DNA of 45,228 nt from Kribbella turkmenica (GTDB lineage: Bacteria > Actinomycetota > Actinomycetes > Propionibacteriales > Kribbellaceae): positions 1-45,228 of the forward strand of contig NZ_SMKR01000040.1 of NCBI RefSeq assembly GCF_004348725.1, in the 5' to 3' direction. Position 1 is the stretch's first letter, and the number at the start of each line of letters is the position of its first letter. The translations under genes were made by a program, and so were the position numbers. Of the stretch, positions 32,003-45,228 are shown in pieces. The notes under the pieces were generated by a model that did no database searches, was not told where the DNA came from, and was given only the letters and a program-made list of their open reading frames with translations.

Positions 32003-32554
32003 ATGGCGACGACTGCGCCGGTCCGGGCCGCGAGCAGGGCCGTGATCCCGCTGTCGGTCGGTGCCGCGGTCGCCGTCGTCCTCGGTGTCTACGGCCGGCT
32101 GCACGATCCGACCGGGGTCGCAGTCAGTGTGGCCGGCTTCTCCAGTCCGCAGTCGGTGAAGGCCTGGCTGGCCACCGTCGCCGTGGTGCTGGCCGCCGTA
32201 CAACTGGTCTCGGCGCTTGCACTGTTCGGGCACCTGCGCGGTCTGAGCGGTCGGCGGTGGGTCGGTCCGTTGCACCGGTGGTCGGGCCGGGCCGCCGTCG
32301 CGGTCACGATCCCGGTGGTCGCGCACTGCCTGTACGCGCTGGGATTCCAGTACGACCAGCCGCGGGTGCTCGCGCACTCGTTGCTCGGGTGCTTCTTCTA
32401 CGGCGCATTCGCGGCCAAGATGCTGACACTCAGCCGGAACGACCTGCCGCGCTGGCTGCTGCCGGCGGTCGGCGGTGCGGTGTTCACCGGCCTGGTCGGG
32501 CTCTGGCTGACCTCGTCGCTGTGGTTCTTCTCCACCTTCGGCATCATTCGTTGA
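32003..32554 (+). CDS. Five-helix integral membrane protein, DUF6529-like, possible b-type haem binder (183 aa)
   Basis: Predicted helices lie at about 13-31, 53-77, 94-115, 122-143 and 153-178. Three histidines lie at or in the helices, in HRWSGR (His91), VVAHCLY (His108) and VLAHSLLG (His125); the spacing of 17 residues is similar to cytochrome b561/ferric-reductase-like haem sites. GAGGAG precedes the ATG. It is eight bases after the anchored protein gene and eleven before the Rieske gene. The family name is from memory, and haem binding is inference from the histidines and neighbours. Confidence 0.82.
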   Translation: MATTAPVRAASRAVIPLSVGAAVAVVLGVYGRLHDPTGVAVSVAGFSSPQSVKAWLATVAVVLAAVQLVSALALFGHLRGLSGRRWVGPLHRWSGRAAVAVTIPVVAHCLYALGFQYDQPRVLAHSLLGCFFYGAFAAKMLTLSRNDLPRWLLPAVGGAVFTGLVGLWLTSSLWFFSTFGIIR

Positions 32555-32565
32555 GAGGACTCCCC

Positions 32566-32970
32566 GTGGACGAAGCGAGTCGCCGTACCGTCCTCGCCGC
32601 GGGTGCTGCGGCCGTCGCCGCGGTCTCCGGCTGCAGCACCTACGGCGAACCGCAGAACGCGCCGGCCACGTCGGCGCCGGCGAACGCCGTGCTCGCGAAG
32701 ACCGCCGACGTCCCCGTCGGCGGGGGAGTCATCGTCGGCGACGCCCAGGTCGTGGTCACGCAGCCGACCGCCGGCACGTTCAAGGCGTTCACCTCGGTCT
32801 GCACGCATCAGCGGTGCCAGGTCGCCAGTGTCGAGGGCGGCACCATCAACTGCACCTGTCACGGGAGCAAGTTCGACATCACCGACGGGTCGGTCGTGAA
32901 GGATCCCGCGCAGCAGCCGCTGGCCCCGCAACGGATCACCGTCACCGGTGACTCCATCCGGCTCGGTTGA
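32566..32970 (+). CDS. Rieske [2Fe-2S] lipoprotein, bc1-type (134 aa)
   Basis: The N-terminus has twin arginines (SRRTVLAAG) and a lipobox VSGC (Cys23), so it is probably exported folded and lipidated. The Rieske fold carries CTHQRC (Cys79, His81) and CTCHGS (Cys96, His99) as cluster ligands. Cys84 and Cys98 are both present, as in cytochrome bc1-type proteins whose cluster loops are disulfide-linked, which raises redox potential. GTG 32566 follows a GAGAGGA site. It is the third gene of the redox module. Whether its partner is a quinol, a cytochrome or the neighbouring membrane protein is unknown. Confidence 0.92.
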   Translation: MDEASRRTVLAAGAAAVAAVSGCSTYGEPQNAPATSAPANAVLAKTADVPVGGGVIVGDAQVVVTQPTAGTFKAFTSVCTHQRCQVASVEGGTINCTCHGSKFDITDGSVVKDPAQQPLAPQRITVTGDSIRLG

Positions 32971-33003
32971 TTTCGAGTGCTCTTCGACTGACATCCTTCC
33001 GGC

Positions 33004-33897
33004 ATGGTCGAATTCGGAGTACAGGTGACGCCGACGCCGGAGATCGGGCTGCACCGGGACCTGGTCGCGGCGGCGGAGGAAGGCGGGCTCGACCTGGTCG
33101 CGGTCCAGGACCATCCGTACGCGCCGAGCCAGATCGACGCGATGACGCTGATCGGGGACCTGCTGGCCCGGACCGAGCGGCTGCGGTTCTTCCCGGACGT
33201 GGCGCCGCTGCCACTGCGCCCGCCGGGCATGCTCGCGCAGGCCGCCGCGGCCCTCGACGTCCTGTCCGGCGGGCGGTTCGAGCTCGGGCTCGGAGCGGGC
33301 GGGTTTCCGCGCGGCATCACCGGCATCGGCGGCCCGGCCCGGACACCGGCCGAGGCCCTGGAGGCACTCGAGGAAGGCATCCCGCTGCTGCGGCGGCTGT
33401 GGACCGAGCCCGACCGGGTGGTTGCTAACGGCAAGTATTACTCGCTGGACCTGCGCCCCGGGCCCCGGCCGCCGCACGACATCCGGATCTGGGTCGGCTC
33501 GGTCGGGCCGAAGTCGATGCGGCTCACCGGCCGGCTGGCCGACGGCTGGGCCGCCCCGATCCCGAGGTATCTGCCGTACGAGCAGTGGGCCGGGGCGAAC
33601 GCGATCATCGACGAGGCGGCGAAAGCGGCCGGCCGCGATCCGGCGGCCGTGCTCCGGATCGCCCAGGTCGTCGGCACGATCACCGACGCACCCGGCGACA
33701 CCGACACCACCCATGGGGACGCTCCGGTGCGCGGTACGCCGGACCAGTGGGCGGCGTTCTTCGCCCGGCTGGCGACCGAACAGCCGTTCCGGACGTTCGT
33801 GTTCTGGCCGGAGCGCCACGACCTCACGCAGATCACCCGGTTCGCGACCGACGTCGTACCGGCGACGAAGGCGCTGCTGGACGGACTGACGGGCTGA
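33004..33897 (+). CDS. Luciferase-like (LLM) F420/flavin-dependent oxidoreductase (297 aa)
   Basis: A TIM-barrel oxidoreductase of the luciferase superfamily: EEGGLDLVAVQDHPYAPSQID, LPLRPPGMLAQAAAALDVLSG, RFELGLGAGGFPRGI, DIRIWVGSVGPKSMRLTGRLADGWAAP. Length and order match F420-dependent members such as methylene-tetrahydromethanopterin-reductase-like proteins. A CATCCT -10-like hexamer is six bases before the ATG, and no ribosome site is present. It follows the Rieske gene by 33 bases on the same strand but may have its own promoter. The substrate is unknown. Confidence 0.88.
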   Translation: MVEFGVQVTPTPEIGLHRDLVAAAEEGGLDLVAVQDHPYAPSQIDAMTLIGDLLARTERLRFFPDVAPLPLRPPGMLAQAAAALDVLSGGRFELGLGAGGFPRGITGIGGPARTPAEALEALEEGIPLLRRLWTEPDRVVANGKYYSLDLRPGPRPPHDIRIWVGSVGPKSMRLTGRLADGWAAPIPRYLPYEQWAGANAIIDEAAKAAGRDPAAVLRIAQVVGTITDAPGDTDTTHGDAPVRGTPDQWAAFFARLATEQPFRTFVFWPERHDLTQITRFATDVVPATKALLDGLTG

Positions 33898-33946
33898 CTA
33901 CCAGGCGTGACGGCGCTCCGGAAAAGGGGGGCGACTCGACGGTAGG

Positions 33947-34002
33947 GCTCCCGGGCTGAAAACCTGTGCCAGCGACTGGCGATCCCAGGAGCACAACGCA
34001 GG
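33947..34002 (+). other. Possible pseudoknotted leader before the carboxylase gene
   Basis: Three short stems can be drawn: GCTCC (33947-33951) with GGAGC (33988-33992), GCCAG (33968-33972) with CTGGC (33976-33980) around a CGA triloop, and CCTG (33963-33966) with CAGG (33999-34002). The last crosses the first, making an H-type pseudoknot 10 bases before the GGAGG ribosome site. Short stems are common by chance in such GC-rich DNA and no known riboswitch class fits. Confidence 0.25.
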
Positions 34003-34022
34003 GTGAGACACGGAGGCGGTCG

Positions 34023-39536
<5,514 letters not shown>

Positions 39537-39545
39537 CCTGGAGGT

Positions 39546-41813
39546 ATGCGCACCGACAGGGGCGGTCGCAGCAAGACGCGCGCACTGGTGACTTTTCTCG
39601 CCGTGAGCGTGATGTCCGGCGCGCTGGCGGCCGGCCTGGCGGTCCCGTTCGCCGGCCTGGCCGGGGTCGGCAGCGAGAAGGTCGTGGAGACCGTCCAGAC
39701 GCTGCCGCGCGAGCTGGAGATCGAGCCGGTCGCGGTCCGCAGCCGGATCCTGGCCGCCGACGGCACCGTGATCGCCACGCTGTACGAGCAGAACCGGCTG
39801 CCGGTGCCGCTGAGCTACATCAGCCCGATCATGCGCAAGGCGATCGTGGCGATCGAGGACTCCCGGTTCTACGAGCACGGCGCCCTCGACCTCAAGGGCA
39901 CGCTGCGGGCGATGCTGCGCAACCAGACCGCGGGCGACGTGCAGCAGGGCGGGTCGAGCATCACCCAGCAGTACGTGAAGCTCAGCCTGGTCGAGAAGGC
40001 CAAGACCGCCGAGGAGCGGCACCGGGCCACCGCGGTCACGTACGAGCGCAAGCTGACCGAGCTGCGGTACGCGATCGCGGTCGAGAGCCAGTACTCCAAG
40101 GACGAGATCCTGGAGCGGTACCTGAACGTGGTGAACTTCGGCGACGGCGCGTACGGCGTCCAGGCGGCCGCGCAGCACTACTTCCGGACCACGGCCAAGA
40201 ACCTCACCCTCCCGCAGGCGGCCCTGCTGGCCGGCCTGGTGAAGAACCCGACCGGGTACGACCCGACCAACAGCATGGCCCGGGCCAAGGCCCGCCGGGA
40301 CGTGGTGATCCGGCGGATGCTCGAGCTGAAGGTGATCTCGCCGCACCAGGCGAACGTCGCGCTCAAGACCCCGGTGATCGACCCGGACAGGGTCCTCAAG
40401 GTCCCGAACGGCTGCGCGAGTTCGAAGTACCCCTTCTACTGCGAGTACGTCGTCTCGAAGCTGCTGCAGAACCCGGCCCTCGGCCGGACGGTCAAGGACC
40501 GCGAGCACTACCTCAAGACCGGCGGCCTGACCGTGACGACCTCGCTCGACCGGCGGATCCAGAAGGCCGCGCAGGCGTCGATCGACGAGCACTCCAAGCG
40601 GACCGACAGCGCGGTCGCCGCGATCACCGTCGTCGAGCCCGGCACCGGTCTGGTGAAGGCGATGGTGCAGAGCCGGCCGTACGGCCGCGGCTCCTTCCAG
40701 ACCGCCTACAACTACAACGTGGAGAAGTCCTACCCCGGCGGGTTCGGCGGCTTCCAGAACGGCTCGACGATGAAGGCGTTCACGGTCGCGGCCGCGATCT
40801 CCAAGGGCATCCCCCTGGACTACCGGATCAACTCGCCGCAGCAGATCAACCTCAGCGGGAAGAAGTTCCGGACCTGCACGGGCTGGACCAGGGACCCGGA
40901 CTACACGCCGCAGAACTCGACCCAGGGCGGCAACCTGACCATGGTCGAGGCGGCCAGGTACTCGACGAACACGTACTTCCTGCAACTGTCGCAACGGGTT
41001 GGCCTGTGCGCGATCGCCAAGACCGCCCAGGCGCTCGGCATGTACAACGGCCAGACCCTGGAGCCGCTCGACCAGGTGATCTCGATGACGCTGGGCGTCG
41101 GCTACGTGACGCCGTTGATGCTGTCGAACGCGTACGCGACGTTCGCGGCCCGCGGCAAGTACTGCAAGCCGCTGCTGGTCACCGCCGTCCTGGACAAGTC
41201 CCGCCGGCCGATCAAGACGCCGGGCATCGAGTGCAAGCAGGCCCTCAAGCCTGAGGTCGCGGACGGCGTGAACCGGGTGCTCAGCGCGGTGATGGAGCCC
41301 GGCGGCACCGGCGGCCGGCTGAACTTCGGCAACTGGGACCTGGCCGGCAAGACCGGCACGATCCAGGAGAACAAGGCGGTCTGGTACGCCGGTTACGCGC
41401 CGAACCTGGCCGCGGCCGCCGTGGTGGCCGACGCCAACCTGCCGTACACGAACCTGATGTACCGGCACACGCTCGACGGCCGCGACATCTCCGACCCGAC
41501 CGGCTCCGGCACCGCCGGCCCGCTCTGGCGGACGGCGATGGAAGGCGCCCTGGACGGGATGTCGCTGCGCCGCTTCGTCGCGCCCAGGCCGACGACGGCC
41601 GACGGCGACCGCCAGGAGATCCCGCCGATCCACGGGCTGAACCCCGACGAGGCCGAGGACAAGCTGCGGCAGGCCGGCTTCGACGTCGTCATCGCCGACG
41701 ACCGGGTCCGCTCCCCGGAGAACGAGGGCACCGTCGCCTACACCGACCCCAGAGCCCGCGAGGGTGCCCCGGAGGGTTCCCTGATCACCGTCTACCTCTC
41801 CGACGGGGACTGA
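39546..41813 (+). CDS. Class A penicillin-binding protein (transglycosylase/transpeptidase) with PASTA domain (755 aa)
   Basis: A bifunctional peptidoglycan synthase. A short cytoplasmic tail and a membrane anchor (about 12-35) come first. The GT51 glycosyltransferase has the catalytic Glu in AIVAIEDSRFYEHG and the motif GGSSITQQYVK (residues about 60-260). The transpeptidase has the serine in NGSTMKAFT (about Ser407), STNTYF (SxN) and LAGKTGTIQE (KTG at about 602). A single PASTA domain (about 690-755) starts at IPPIHGLNPDEAEDKLRQAG. The order is that of mycobacterial PonA1-like proteins. It acts on lipid II at the outer membrane face and PASTA may sense muropeptides. The gene is only nine bases from the carboxylase stop. 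Confidence 0.93.
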   Translation: MRTDRGGRSKTRALVTFLAVSVMSGALAAGLAVPFAGLAGVGSEKVVETVQTLPRELEIEPVAVRSRILAADGTVIATLYEQNRLPVPLSYISPIMRKAIVAIEDSRFYEHGALDLKGTLRAMLRNQTAGDVQQGGSSITQQYVKLSLVEKAKTAEERHRATAVTYERKLTELRYAIAVESQYSKDEILERYLNVVNFGDGAYGVQAAAQHYFRTTAKNLTLPQAALLAGLVKNPTGYDPTNSMARAKARRDVVIRRMLELKVISPHQANVALKTPVIDPDRVLKVPNGCASSKYPFYCEYVVSKLLQNPALGRTVKDREHYLKTGGLTVTTSLDRRIQKAAQASIDEHSKRTDSAVAAITVVEPGTGLVKAMVQSRPYGRGSFQTAYNYNVEKSYPGGFGGFQNGSTMKAFTVAAAISKGIPLDYRINSPQQINLSGKKFRTCTGWTRDPDYTPQNSTQGGNLTMVEAARYSTNTYFLQLSQRVGLCAIAKTAQALGMYNGQTLEPLDQVISMTLGVGYVTPLMLSNAYATFAARGKYCKPLLVTAVLDKSRRPIKTPGIECKQALKPEVADGVNRVLSAVMEPGGTGGRLNFGNWDLAGKTGTIQENKAVWYAGYAPNLAAAAVVADANLPYTNLMYRHTLDGRDISDPTGSGTAGPLWRTAMEGALDGMSLRRFVAPRPTTADGDRQEIPPIHGLNPDEAEDKLRQAGFDVVIADDRVRSPENEGTVAYTDPRAREGAPEGSLITVYLSDGD

Positions 41814-41828
41814 GGGCTCCCACAGCGG

Positions 41829-42164
41829 CTACAGCGGGCGCAGGTCGCTGCCGGGGATCCAGGTGACCCGGCCGTTCTTGTCCCGGACGCGGCCCAGCCA
41901 CTCGCCGTTGTCGCGGATCCAGACGTCGAGCTCGCCGTTGTGCCACTGCGCCCGCTGGACCGCCTGGGTCGGATTCACCTTCCGGATCGCGTCGGCCGGT
42001 CGCGGACCGTGAGCGTCGTACTGGACGTCGAGATCGCTGGCTATCCGGTGTGCCTCCGTCTCGTCGTCGATGTCTGTTGCCCGCCACCCGTTGACCGCGC
42101 CGTCCCAGACGCCGAATCTGTTCGATCCGTCGTCGAGAGGCCGCACCGTGAACCGCCCAAGCAT
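41829..42164 (-). CDS. Uncharacterised small protein, divergent from dnaE2 (111 aa)
   Basis: A tryptophan-rich soluble protein with FGVWDGAVNGWRATDIDDE (about 18-36), LDVQYDAHGPRP and a C-terminal beta-rich DVWIRDNGEWLGRVRDKNGR. I recognise it as an actinobacterial hypothetical type but assign no function. TAATCT (minus strand, plus 42171-42176) ends six bases before the ATG and no ribosome site exists, so it is probably leaderless. A LexA box lies where its -35 region would be, so it may be induced by DNA damage together with dnaE2. It converges on the penicillin-binding protein gene with a 15-base gap. Confidence 0.75.
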   Translation of the reverse strand: MLGRFTVRPLDDGSNRFGVWDGAVNGWRATDIDDETEAHRIASDLDVQYDAHGPRPADAIRKVNPTQAVQRAQWHNGELDVWIRDNGEWLGRVRDKNGRVTWIPGSDLRPL

Positions 42165-42170
42165 GGCTTC

Positions 42171-42176
42171 AGATTA
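42171..42176 (-). promoter_or_regulatory. -10 element of the 111-aa gene
   Basis: TAATCT on the minus strand, six bases before ATG 42164. The region 17 bp further upstream is covered by the LexA box. Confidence 0.5.
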
Positions 42177-42185
42177 GCGCTACTT

Positions 42186-42198
42186 CGAACACATGTTC
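42186..42198. promoter_or_regulatory. LexA (SOS) box between dnaE2 and the 111-aa gene
   Basis: TCGAAC-ACAT-GTTCTA (42185-42200) matches the mycobacterial/actinobacterial LexA consensus TCGAAC-N4-GTTCGA at 11 of 12 positions. The core GAAC-N4-GTTC is perfect. It abuts a TAGTCT -10 candidate for dnaE2 at 42199-42204 and covers the -35 region of the divergent small gene. Confidence 0.85.
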
Positions 42199-42228
42199 TA
42201 GTCTTGTGGTCGACGGGAGGTGTGTGCG

Positions 42229-45228
42229 ATGGGCTACAACAATCCGCCGGTCAAGTGGTCGGAGCTGGAGCGCAAACTGTCGAACCGGTCGCGGCCGGGC
42301 AGCCACGGTGACCGTCCGGTGACGGCCGACGGCGGCGACAGCCCGGCGTGGTCGCAACACCGCGGGCCGTACGTGCCGCCCCAGGCCCTGGCCGCCCGCC
42401 GGCCGGAGCACGCGGTGCCGTACGCCGAGCTCCACGCGCACTCGAACTTCTCCTTCCTGGACGGCGCGTCGCAGCCGGAGGAGCTGGTCGAGGCCGCGGT
42501 CCGGCAGGGCCTGCACGCGCTGGCGCTGACCGATCACGACGGGTTCTACGGCGCGGCCCGGTTCGCCGAGGCGGCCGCGGCGTACGCGCTGCCCACGGTG
42601 TTCGGGGCGGAGCTCTCCCTCGGCCTGACCGGCCCGCAGAACGGTGTGGCCGACCCCGAGGGCAGTCACCTGCTGGTGCTCGCGGAGGGCCAGGAGGGGT
42701 ACCACAGACTGGCGGGCGCGATCACCGAGGCGCAGCTGGCCGGCGGTGAGAAGGGCAAACCGGTCTACGACCTGGAGGAGCTGGCCGAGGCGGGGAAGGG
42801 ACACTGGCTGATCCTGACCGGGTGCCGGAAGGGGCTGGTCCGGCAGGCGCTGGAGCTCGGCGGGTTCGCCGACGGCCCGGCTGCCGCCGGTCGGGAGCTC
42901 GACCGGTTGACGAGTCTGTTCGGCAAGGACCGGGTGGTGGTCGAGCTGATCGACCACCTCCTGCCCGCCGACTCGACCCGGAACCGGGTGCTGGCCGGGC
43001 TGGCCGCGCACCGCGGGCTCCCGGTGGTTGCCACCAACAACGTTCACTACGCGACCCCGGCGCAGCACAAGCTGGCCGCCGCGGTGGCCGCCGTCCGGGC
43101 CCGGCGGGACCTGGACTCGATGGACGGCTGGCTGCCGCCGGCCGGGATGGCGTTCCTGCGGTCGGGAGCCGAGATGGCCACCCGGTTCCGGAAGTTCCCG
43201 GGAGCGGTGTCGCGGTCGGTCACGCTGGCCGGCCAGCTGGCCTTCGACCTGGCCCGGGCGAAGCCGAAGCTGCCGTTGCGCGACGTGCCGGACGGCCACG
43301 ACCCGATGTCCTGGCTGCGGCACCTCACCTTCGAGGGCGCCGCCCTGCGGTACGGGACGCGCGCGGAGCGCCCGGACGCGTACGAGCGGCTGGAGCGCGA
43401 GCTCGACGTGATCGAGGAGAAGGGCTTCCCGGGGTACTTCCTGATCGTCCAGGACATCGTGAAGTTCGCGCACGACCACGGGATCCTCTGCCAGGGCCGG
43501 GGCTCCGCGGCGAACTCGGCGGTCTGCTACGCGCTCGGGATCACCGCGGTCGACAGCATCCTCTACAACCTGCCGTTCGAGCGTTTCCTCGCCTCGACCC
43601 GGACGGAGGAGCCGGACATCGACGTCGACTTCGACTCCGACCGCCGGGAGGAGGTGATCCAGCACGTCTACGCGAAGTACGGCCGGCGGAACGCGGCCCA
43701 GGTGGCGAACGTGATCAGCTACCGGCCGAAGTCCGCCGTCCGCGACATGGCCAAGGCCCTGGGGTACTCGGTCGGCCAGCAGGACGCGTGGTCGAAGCAG
43801 GTGGACGGCTGGAGCCCGGAGATCACCTCGACCGAGCACGACATCCCGCCACGGGTGGTGGAGATGGCGACCGGGCTGCTGAAGTTCCCGCGGCACCTGG
43901 GGATCCATTCGGGCGGGATGGTGCTGACCGAGCGGCCGGTGGGGGAGGTGGTGCCGATCGAGCACGCCCGGATGGAGAACCGCACGGTCCTGCAGTGGGA
44001 CAAGGACGACTGCGCGTGGATGGGGCTGGTGAAGTTCGACCTGCTCGGGCTCGGGATGCTGGCCGCGCTGCAGTACTGCATGGACCTGGTCCGCGAGCAC
44101 GTGGGGGAGTCGTGGCTGCTGCACACGATTCCGAAGGAGGAGGCCGGCGTCTACGACCAGTTGTGCCGGGCGGACTCGGTCGGGGTGTTCCAGGTGGAGT
44201 CGCGGGCGCAGATGGCGACCCTGCCGCGGTTGAAGCCGCGGCGGTTCTACGACCTGGTCACCGAGATCGCGCTGATCCGGCCCGGCCCGATCCAGGGCGG
44301 TGCGGTCCATCCGTACATCCGGCGCCGGACCGGGGCGGAGCCGGTCACCTACCTGCACCCGAAGCTCCGGCCGGTGCTGGAGCGGACCATGGGCGTGCCG
44401 CTGTTCCAGGAGCAGCTGATGCAGATGGCGATGGCGGTCGGCGAGATCGACGGCGACGAGGCCGACCTGCTCCGGCGCGCGATGGGGTCCAAACGCGGGA
44501 TCGAGAAGATCTCGTCCCTGAAGGAGAAGCTGTACGCCGGGATGGCCGGCAACGGCATCACCGGCGACCTGGCCGACGAGATCTACGACAAGATCGAAGC
44601 CTTCGCGAACTTCGGGTTCGCCGAGTCGCACTCGATCAGCTTCGCCCTGCTGGTCTACTCCAGCACGTGGCTGCGGCTGCACTACCCGGCCGCGTTCCTG
44701 GCCGCGCTGCTGCGGGCCCAGCCGATGGGGTTCTACTCACCGCAGTCCCTGGTCGCCGACGCCCGCCGCCACGGCGTGGAGGTCCGCCGGCCGGACCTGC
44801 ACCTCTCGGGGGTCGACGCCGGCCTCGAGCAACTGGTCGACGGACAGCAGCTCACCGGGCCGACCGGCGACCCGGTGTGCCTGGTGGACCCGCAGCCGCT
44901 GGTCGGGCCGTTCGACCCGAAGGCGCCGTTCGACACCGGTGCCCACCGCCGCGACGGCGCGTTCGCGGTCCGGCTGGGACTGTCGGAGGTGCGCACGGTC
45001 GCCGAGAAGGGCGCGAAGCTGATCGTCGAGGAACGCGAGCGCAACGGGCCGTTCACGGAGATGGCCGACCTCGTCCGCCGGACCGGGATCACCGCCGCGC
45101 AGGTGGAGGCGCTGGCCACCGCGGGCGCCTTCGACTGTTTCGGGCTCGACCGCCGGCAGGCGTTGTGGGAGGCCGGCAGGGCCGCCGAGGAACGGCCTGG
45201 CCAGCTCGCCGGCATCACCGCCGCCGGG
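42229..45228 (+). CDS. dnaE2: Error-prone DNA polymerase III alpha subunit DnaE2 (first 1000 codons, cut by window end)
   Basis: A C-family polymerase of the DnaE2 (ImuC) mutasome type, which copies past lesions together with ImuA'/ImuB and the sliding clamp. The reading frame is open from ATG 42229 (GGGAGG site upstream) to the window edge without a stop. The PHP domain starts at about residue 65 (YAELHAHSNFSFLDGAS, then LALTDHDGFYGAARF). Palm motifs are CQGRGSAANSAVCYALG, EEPDIDVDFDSDRREEV with catalytic Asp residues near 463-467, and LVKFDLLGLGML with the third Asp near 604. Further C-family marks are TLPRLKPRRFYDLV, LIRPGPIQGG and AFANFGFAESHSISFALLVYSSTWL. DnaE2 proteins are usually about 1050-1100 residues, so only the C-terminal tail is missing. 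The LexA box upstream agrees with SOS induction. imuA'/imuB are not next to it on the left. Confidence 0.95.
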   Translation, partial: MGYNNPPVKWSELERKLSNRSRPGSHGDRPVTADGGDSPAWSQHRGPYVPPQALAARRPEHAVPYAELHAHSNFSFLDGASQPEELVEAAVRQGLHALALTDHDGFYGAARFAEAAAAYALPTVFGAELSLGLTGPQNGVADPEGSHLLVLAEGQEGYHRLAGAITEAQLAGGEKGKPVYDLEELAEAGKGHWLILTGCRKGLVRQALELGGFADGPAAAGRELDRLTSLFGKDRVVVELIDHLLPADSTRNRVLAGLAAHRGLPVVATNNVHYATPAQHKLAAAVAAVRARRDLDSMDGWLPPAGMAFLRSGAEMATRFRKFPGAVSRSVTLAGQLAFDLARAKPKLPLRDVPDGHDPMSWLRHLTFEGAALRYGTRAERPDAYERLERELDVIEEKGFPGYFLIVQDIVKFAHDHGILCQGRGSAANSAVCYALGITAVDSILYNLPFERFLASTRTEEPDIDVDFDSDRREEVIQHVYAKYGRRNAAQVANVISYRPKSAVRDMAKALGYSVGQQDAWSKQVDGWSPEITSTEHDIPPRVVEMATGLLKFPRHLGIHSGGMVLTERPVGEVVPIEHARMENRTVLQWDKDDCAWMGLVKFDLLGLGMLAALQYCMDLVREHVGESWLLHTIPKEEAGVYDQLCRADSVGVFQVESRAQMATLPRLKPRRFYDLVTEIALIRPGPIQGGAVHPYIRRRTGAEPVTYLHPKLRPVLERTMGVPLFQEQLMQMAMAVGEIDGDEADLLRRAMGSKRGIEKISSLKEKLYAGMAGNGITGDLADEIYDKIEAFANFGFAESHSISFALLVYSSTWLRLHYPAAFLAALLRAQPMGFYSPQSLVADARRHGVEVRRPDLHLSGVDAGLEQLVDGQQLTGPTGDPVCLVDPQPLVGPFDPKAPFDTGAHRRDGAFAVRLGLSEVRTVAEKGAKLIVEERERNGPFTEMADLVRRTGITAAQVEALATAGAFDCFGLDRRQALWEAGRAAEERPGQLAGITAAG

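Noticed and set aside
33898..34022. Cobalamin, c-di-AMP or SAM riboswitch before the carboxylase
   Set aside because: None of the conserved cores of those classes could be placed; only short generic stems were found, listed separately with low confidence.
42169..44682. 837-codon minus-strand frame
   Set aside because: It lies antisense to dnaE2, whose polymerase motifs are unmistakable. The minus frame has no recognisable motif.

Overview
The window is very GC-rich, gene-dense actinobacterial chromosome. The gene families point to a Kribbella/Nocardioidaceae-like member of Propionibacteriales, but this is inferred from family content and not from a database match. Supporting signs are mycothiol-dependent maleylpyruvate-isomerase (MDMPI) folds, two luciferase-like F420-type oxidoreductases, a GAF-ANTAR protein, a SARP-type regulator, a DUF5997 gene, many leaderless-looking starts and a mycobacterial-type LexA box. 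I see no tRNA, rRNA, CRISPR array, insertion sequence or prophage. The longest non-coding gap is about 180 bp.

Region 1 (1-8164) is a probable carbohydrate or cyclitol metabolism locus. A minus-strand operon runs from a good promoter at 5952-5981 through two tandem secreted beta-propeller paralogues, a DegT-family aminotransferase, an amidohydrolase-like protein and a gene leaving the left edge. A PrpR-N/cyclase-fold/winged-helix regulator and a divergent Gfo/Idh/MocA-type oxidoreductase sit beside it. The substrate is unknown.

Region 2 (8269-18064) holds a PRC-barrel protein, a 1050-residue AfsR/SARP-like regulator and, directly behind it, three 11-bp-phased TTCAAYA repeats. These precede an FAD oxidoreductase fused to an MDMPI domain and a methyltransferase. 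A second stand-alone MDMPI protein, an MFS exporter, a GAF-ANTAR protein and a chloramphenicol-phosphotransferase-like kinase follow. This looks like a small regulated biosynthetic or detoxification unit.

Region 3 (18183-24429) has a Tat-exported PhoX-like protein, a luciferase-like oxidoreductase, a GMC oxidoreductase with an extra N-terminal domain, a VOC dioxygenase-like protein behind a MarR-type palindrome, and a divergent pair made of a LysR effector domain without HTH and a DUF5997 protein. A short gene relic follows.

Region 4 (24458-31244) contains a minus-strand operon of class I/II aminotransferase, atypical metallo-beta-lactamase-fold protein and aromatic-ring-type FAD monooxygenase. 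Next come a divergent NAD-dependent epimerase, a BBE-type FAD oxidase and an AlaX-type tRNA editing protein.

Region 5 (31329-33897) is a three-gene membrane redox module (anchored Pro/Thr-rich protein, five-helix DUF6529-like membrane protein, Rieske lipoprotein) followed by a luciferase-like oxidoreductase.

Region 6 (34023-45228) has a eukaryote-like single-chain acyl-CoA carboxylase (1837 aa), a class A penicillin-binding protein with PASTA domain, a 111-aa unknown protein, and a divergent dnaE2 mutagenic polymerase gene under a LexA box, cut by the right edge.
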